From Tsukamurella tyrosinosolvens (lineage in GTDB: Bacteria > Actinomycetota > Actinomycetes > Mycobacteriales > Mycobacteriaceae), in the NCBI RefSeq assembly GCF_900104775.1, contig NZ_FNSA01000003.1, positions 4,588,001 through 4,652,000 of the forward strand: a DNA stretch of 64,000 bases, read 5' to 3'. The notes below the pieces were generated by a model. The model did no database searches. It saw only the letters and a program-made list of their open reading frames with translations, and was not told where the DNA came from. Positions 60,223 through 64,000 of this stretch are shown here, piece after piece (the first letter of the stretch is position 1; each line of letters begins with the position of its first letter). A program made the translations under genes and the position numbers.

Positions 60223-61749
60223 ATGTCACGCACCATCGGAGCGGCTCTGCGCGACGCCGCGGAGCGATTCGGTGAGCACACCGCCGTGGTCGACGGCGAC
60301 CTGCGGATCAGCTACACCGATCTGCACGGTCGCGCCCGCGACGTCGCCCGGGCGCTGCTCGCCGAGGGGATCCGACGGGGCGACCGGGTCGCGGTCTGCG
60401 CGCCGAACGGACACGAATGGATCGAGGCCGCCCTCGGCGCCGCGTACATCGGCGCCGTGCTGGTCCCCGTGAACACCCGGTACACGGGTCCCGAGATCGT
60501 CGACCTCCTGGTGCGCACGCGGGCACGGGGCTTCGTCGTGGCGGGCCCGTTCCTCGGCGTCGACCGGCTCGACCTCGTCGTCGAGACGGCCGGCGGCCTG
60601 CCGGGCGATATCGTCACCGTCCTGCGGCTCCCCGAGTGGGACGGGGTCCCGGCCCTGGGCGCGCGGATCACCGACGCCGAGCTCGACGGTGCGGCTGCCG
60701 CGGTGATCCCCGACGACCCGTCGGACATCTTCTTCACCTCCGGCACGTCGGGTCGGAGCAAGGGCGCGATGAGCACCCATGCCCAGACCCTGGCGAACGC
60801 CGCGAACTGGGCCGAACTGGTGGGCGTCACGGACGCGGACCGCTACCTGATCCTGAGCCCGTTCTTCCACATCTTCGGCTTCAAGGCCGGGATCCTGGCG
60901 GCGCTCCAGAGCGGCGCGGCGATCTATCCTGCGCAGACCTTCGACGTCGTGGCGGCCTTCGAACTCATCCAGAGGGAACGGATCTCGGTCCTACCCGGTG
61001 TGCCCACCGTGCACCAGATGATGCTCGACCACCCGGACCGCGGGCGGTACGACCTGTCGAGCCTGCGCGCCGCCACCACCGGCGCCGCCACGATCCCCGT
61101 CGTCCTGATCGAGCGGATGCGCGCGGAACTGTACGAGCGCGTGCTCACCGCGTACGGCCTCTCCGAGGCCCCCGTCGTCACGATGTGCCGAGCGGACGAC
61201 GCCCCCGACGTGATCGCCACGACCTCCGGCCGGGCCGTGCGCGACATGGAGGTACGCATCGCGGACGACGGCGAGATCCTGGTCCGGGGCCCCAACGTGA
61301 TCGCCGAGTACTTCGAGGATCCCGACGCGACGGCCAAGGCCTTCGACGCCGACGGCTGGTTCCACACCGGCGACGCCGGATCGATGGACGACGCGGGCAA
61401 CCTGCGGATCACCGACCGCATCAAGGACATGTTCACCAACGGCGGTTTCAACGTCTACCCGGCGGAGATCGAGCAGGTGATCGCACGGATCCCCGGCATC
61501 GCGGAGAGCGCCGTGGTCGGGGTCCCCGAGCCGCGCCTCGGCGAGGTCGGCAAGGCCTTCGTCGTGCTCACCGCCGGGCGCGAGCTGACCGAAGACGCGG
61601 TGATCGAGCACTGCCGGGAGTTCCTGGCCAACTTCAAAGTCCCCCGCAGCGTGGAGTTCGTGAGCGAGCTACCGCGCAACGCGACCGGAAAGGTGCTCAA
61701 GCGCGTCCTGCGCGGCGAGCCCGACCCTGCAGCAGGAGAGAAGCGATGA
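60223..61749 (+). CDS. fadD3: FadD3 HIP:CoA ligase
   Basis: 508-residue AMP-forming ligase resembling Rv3561. FFTSGTSGRSKG (170-181), AYGLSEAPV, YFEDPDATAKAFDADGWFHT, DRIKDMFTNGGFNVYPAEIE, and catalytic Lys in NATGKVLKRVL. FadD3 activates HIP, the bicyclic propionate remaining after A/B-ring degradation, giving the KstR2 inducer HIP-CoA. ATG 60223 is preceded by AGAAGGG. It is divergent from fadE30 across the composite operator and coupled to the next gene by ATGA. Confidence 0.94.
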   Translation: MSRTIGAALRDAAERFGEHTAVVDGDLRISYTDLHGRARDVARALLAEGIRRGDRVAVCAPNGHEWIEAALGAAYIGAVLVPVNTRYTGPEIVDLLVRTRARGFVVAGPFLGVDRLDLVVETAGGLPGDIVTVLRLPEWDGVPALGARITDAELDGAAAAVIPDDPSDIFFTSGTSGRSKGAMSTHAQTLANAANWAELVGVTDADRYLILSPFFHIFGFKAGILAALQSGAAIYPAQTFDVVAAFELIQRERISVLPGVPTVHQMMLDHPDRGRYDLSSLRAATTGAATIPVVLIERMRAELYERVLTAYGLSEAPVVTMCRADDAPDVIATTSGRAVRDMEVRIADDGEILVRGPNVIAEYFEDPDATAKAFDADGWFHTGDAGSMDDAGNLRITDRIKDMFTNGGFNVYPAEIEQVIARIPGIAESAVVGVPEPRLGEVGKAFVVLTAGRELTEDAVIEHCREFLANFKVPRSVEFVSELPRNATGKVLKRVLRGEPDPAAGEKR

Positions 61750-62630
61750 CCGACAGCACGCCCGCCCCCGACGCGACCCCCGAGACGGAGGTGGTGACCT
61801 ACGAGGTCCGCGGCCCCGTCGCCGTGGTCACCATGAACCGCCCCGAGTACCGCAACGCCCAGAACTCGGCCATGACCTACGCCCTCGACGCCGCCTTCGT
61901 GCGCGCAGTCGAGGACCCGGCGGTCAAGGTGATCGTGCTGGCGGGCAACGGGAAGCACTTCTCCGCCGGCCACGACATCGGCACGCCGGGCCGCGACGTG
62001 GATCAGCACTTCGAGAACAAGGCCGTCCTGTGGTGGGACCACGTGGGCCGGGAGGGCGGCGACCAGCGCTTCGCCCGCGAGTCCGAGGTCTACCTCGGCA
62101 TGTGCCGGCGGTGGCGGGAGATCCCGAAGCCCGTGATCGCCTCGGTGCAGGGCGCCTGCATCGCCGGTGCGCTGATGCTGGCCTGGAGTTGCGACCTCAT
62201 CGTCGCGTCGGACGACGCGTTCTTCTCGGACCCGGTGGTGCGCATGGGCATCCCGGGCGTCGAGTATTTCGCACATCCGTGGGTCATGGGCCCGCGCGCG
62301 GCCAAGGAGTTCCTGTTCACGGGCGATCGCTTCTCGGCGCAGCAGGCCAAGGAGTGGGGGATGGTGAACCGCGTCGTGCCCCGCAGCGAGCTCGAGGAGG
62401 AGACGCTCGCGCTCGCCGAGCGGATCGCGGACATGCCGAGTTTCGGCCTGGCGCTGACGAAGAAAGCCGTCAACCAGTGCGAGGACCTCATGGGCATGCG
62501 GGCGGGCATGGACTCGGTCTTCGGCCTGCACCACTTCGCTCACGCCCACAACGCCGAGGTCTCGGGCGGCGACTCCCTGGGCGGGCAGAGCGCCAAGTCG
62601 ATGGCATCCGGCGCACGGAAGGCCGAGTAG
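61746..62630 (+). CDS. Enoyl-CoA hydratase/isomerase in the fadD3 operon
   Basis: 294-residue crotonase-family protein. MNRPEYRNAQNSAMTYALDA, oxyanion region GKHFSAGHDIGTPGRDVDQH, an inserted aromatic stretch LWWDHVGREGGDQRFARESE, SVQGACIAGALMLAWSCDLI and GIPGVEYFAHPWVMGPRAAK. The internal insertion distinguishes it from EchA19 and EchA20; similar genes (echA13-like) accompany fadE31-33 in rhodococci. It probably hydrates or isomerises an intermediate after FadE30-32. Overlaps fadD3 by ATGA and the fadE31 start by one base. Confidence 0.87.
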   Translation: MTDSTPAPDATPETEVVTYEVRGPVAVVTMNRPEYRNAQNSAMTYALDAAFVRAVEDPAVKVIVLAGNGKHFSAGHDIGTPGRDVDQHFENKAVLWWDHVGREGGDQRFARESEVYLGMCRRWREIPKPVIASVQGACIAGALMLAWSCDLIVASDDAFFSDPVVRMGIPGVEYFAHPWVMGPRAAKEFLFTGDRFSAQQAKEWGMVNRVVPRSELEEETLALAERIADMPSFGLALTKKAVNQCEDLMGMRAGMDSVFGLHHFAHAHNAEVSGGDSLGGQSAKSMASGARKAE

Positions 62631-63790
62631 TGGACCTCGAGTTCGACGACGCGACCGTCGCCTTCCGCGACGAGGTGCGCTCCTGGCTGGCCGCGCACGT
62701 GCCCGCCGAGCCCCTCCCCTCGTTCGACACCGCCGAGGGCTTCGCCGCGCATCGCGTGTGGGAGTCGAAGCTCGCCGACGCCGGCCTGGCCGCGGTCTCC
62801 TGGCCCGCGGAGTTCGGCGGCCGCGACGCGACCCTGCTCCAGTGGGTCGTCTTCGAGGAGGAGTACTACGCCGCGGGCGCGCCGCTGCGGGTGAACCAGA
62901 ACGGCCTGTTCATGCTGGCGCCCACCCTCTTCAGCCACGGCACCGACGAGCAGCGCGCGCGGATCCTGCCCGCGATGGCCCGCTCCGAGCGGGTGTGGGC
63001 GCAGGCGTGGTCGGAGCCGGAGGCCGGCAGCGACATCGCCTCGCTCCGCTCGACCGCCACCCGCGTCGAAGGCGGGTGGAAGCTCTCCGGCCAGAAGACG
63101 TGGAGCTCCCGCGCCGCCTTCGCCGACGGCGCCTTCGGCCTGTTCCGCAGCGAACCCGGCTCGGAGCGGCACAGGGGCCTGACCTACCTCATGTTCGACC
63201 TGCGCGCGCCCGGCGTGACGGTGCGCCCCATCCCCCAGCTCGACGGTGAGCCGGGCTTCGCGGAGATCTTCCTCGACGACGTCTTCGTGCCCGACGCCGA
63301 CGTGATCGGCGAGCCCGGCCAGGGCTGGCGCGTCGCCATGACGACCGCCAACAACGAGCGCGGACTCTCGCTCCGCAGTCCCGGCCGGTTCCTCTCGGCC
63401 GCCGATGCCCTCGTCGACCTCTGGGAGCGCGAGGACGGCGACACCGCGAGCGCCGACGCCCAGCGCGTCGCCGACGCCTGGATCGGCGCCCGCGCGTACC
63501 AGCTGTACACCTTCGGCACCGTCACCCGCCTGCAGGACGGGGGCGAGCTCGGGCCGGAATCCAGTGTGAACAAACTGTTCTGGAGCCATCTCGACGTGGA
63601 GCTCCACGAGACCGCCCTCGACCTGCTCGGCCCGCGGGGCGAACTGACCGGCGACGCCGCGCCCGACGCGGGCCGCTGGCCGGCCGGGTACCTGTTCTCA
63701 CTGGCGGGCCCCATCTACGGCGGCACCGACCAGATCCAGCGCAACACCATCGCCGAGCGTCTCCTCGGCCTACCCCGGGGAGCCCGATGA
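62630..63790 (+). CDS. fadE31: FadE31-like acyl-CoA dehydrogenase
   Basis: 386-residue acyl-CoA dehydrogenase resembling Rv3562. VSWPAEFGGRDATLLQWVVF, QAWSEPEAGSDIASLRSTAT, GQKTWSSRAAFADGAFGLFR and the C-terminal GPIYGGTDQIQRNTIAERLL. GTG 62630 shares a base with the preceding TAG. Together with FadE32 (next) it probably forms a heteromeric dehydrogenase acting on a ring C/D acyl-CoA. KstR2-type operon. Confidence 0.9.
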   Translation: MDLEFDDATVAFRDEVRSWLAAHVPAEPLPSFDTAEGFAAHRVWESKLADAGLAAVSWPAEFGGRDATLLQWVVFEEEYYAAGAPLRVNQNGLFMLAPTLFSHGTDEQRARILPAMARSERVWAQAWSEPEAGSDIASLRSTATRVEGGWKLSGQKTWSSRAAFADGAFGLFRSEPGSERHRGLTYLMFDLRAPGVTVRPIPQLDGEPGFAEIFLDDVFVPDADVIGEPGQGWRVAMTTANNERGLSLRSPGRFLSAADALVDLWEREDGDTASADAQRVADAWIGARAYQLYTFGTVTRLQDGGELGPESSVNKLFWSHLDVELHETALDLLGPRGELTGDAAPDAGRWPAGYLFSLAGPIYGGTDQIQRNTIAERLLGLPRGAR

Positions 63791-64000
63791 GATTCGCACC
63801 GTCGCAAGAGAACGAGGCCTTCGCGGAGTCGCTCGACGACCTGCTCTCGGGGGCCGGCGTGGTGGCCGCGGCCCGCGCCTGGGCGGAGGGCGACAGCGGC
63901 CCCGGACGGAAGGTCTGGGCGGCGCTCGCCGATCTCGGCGTCACCGGCCTCGCGATCGCGGAGGAGCACGGAGGCGTCGGCGGCGACGCCATGGACCTCG
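63787..64000 (+). CDS. fadE32: FadE32-like acyl-CoA dehydrogenase, 5' part only
   Basis: ATG 63787 overlaps the fadE31 stop. The 71 visible residues (RFAPSQENEAFAESLDDLLS, VVAAARAWAEGDSGPGRKVW, LADLGVTGLAIAEEHGGVGG) are the N-terminal helical domain of an acyl-CoA dehydrogenase and match the Rv3563 position after fadE31. The window ends inside the gene, so catalytic segments are not seen. Confidence 0.82.
   Translation, partial: MRFAPSQENEAFAESLDDLLSGAGVVAAARAWAEGDSGPGRKVWAALADLGVTGLAIAEEHGGVGGDAMDL

Overview
The window comes from a very GC-rich actinobacterium of the Mycobacteriales, probably a Tsukamurella-like or Rhodococcus/Gordonia-like genus. That rests on codon usage, on the KstR/KstR2-type sterol regulon and on an MspA-type porin; the genus is a guess. 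Most of the chromosome shown is a sterol (cholesterol/phytosterol) catabolic region whose gene order mirrors blocks of the Mycobacterium tuberculosis Rv3502c-Rv3563 region.

Left flank (1-6916): a partial SDR, hsd4A, then fadE26-fadE27, a GMC oxidoreductase and fadD17 (side-chain beta-oxidation), with a perfect KstR box between the divergent units. Positions 6902-7771 and 23124-23792 are the two halves of one LigB-type ATP-dependent DNA ligase gene.

Between the halves lies a 15.4 kb integrated element (7770-23144). It carries a large serine integrase at one end, a small HTH (Xis/AlpA-like) gene, short overlapping ORFs, a Prim-Pol/helicase replication protein, a non-coding repeat-dense region (candidate origin/operator array), a PIN-domain toxin pair, a P27-like small terminase, a minor tail protein, a short tail-fibre N-terminal-like protein and an HNH nuclease. 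No large terminase, portal, capsid, tape measure or lysis gene was seen. The order int - HTH - primase - repeats - terS resembles phage satellites (PICI-like) more than a complete prophage; a deleted prophage is the alternative. Integration split the ligase exactly in the glycine codon of its catalytic KxDG motif.

Right of the element: a DrrAB-type ABC exporter and an AfsR/SARP-type regulator (23.9-29.0 kb), then KstR-box genes again: aldehyde dehydrogenase, F420-type LLM oxidoreductase (Rv3520c-like), PPOX protein, nitronate-monooxygenase-like protein, echA19, an acyl-CoA synthetase, and the DUF35-ltp4-ltp3 aldolase set (29.0-39.9 kb). A non-steroid insert follows (40.0-45.3 kb): GntR regulator, creatininase-family protein, PHB-depolymerase-like esterase, AbgT transporter and MFS transporter.

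From 45.5 kb the sterol genes resume: cyp125, fadA5, an epimerase-like SDR, two SDRs (Rv3548c/Rv3549c-like), then the ring C/D genes echA20-ipdA-ipdB-ipdC, an MspA porin, an orphan response regulator, the fadA6-kstR2-ipdF-fadE30 operon, and divergently fadD3-enoyl-CoA hydratase-fadE31-fadE32 (cut by the window end). CYP125 and acyl-CoA ligases start side-chain attack; FadE26/27, EchA19, Hsd4A, FadA5 and Ltp3/4 shorten the side chain; FadD3, FadE30-32, IpdF, IpdC, EchA20, IpdAB and FadA6 open rings C and D. KstR-type sites mark side-chain units, and KstR2-type sites (twice abutting a KstR-type site) mark the C/D ring units. Functions are assigned from recognised protein families and remembered synteny, not from searches.
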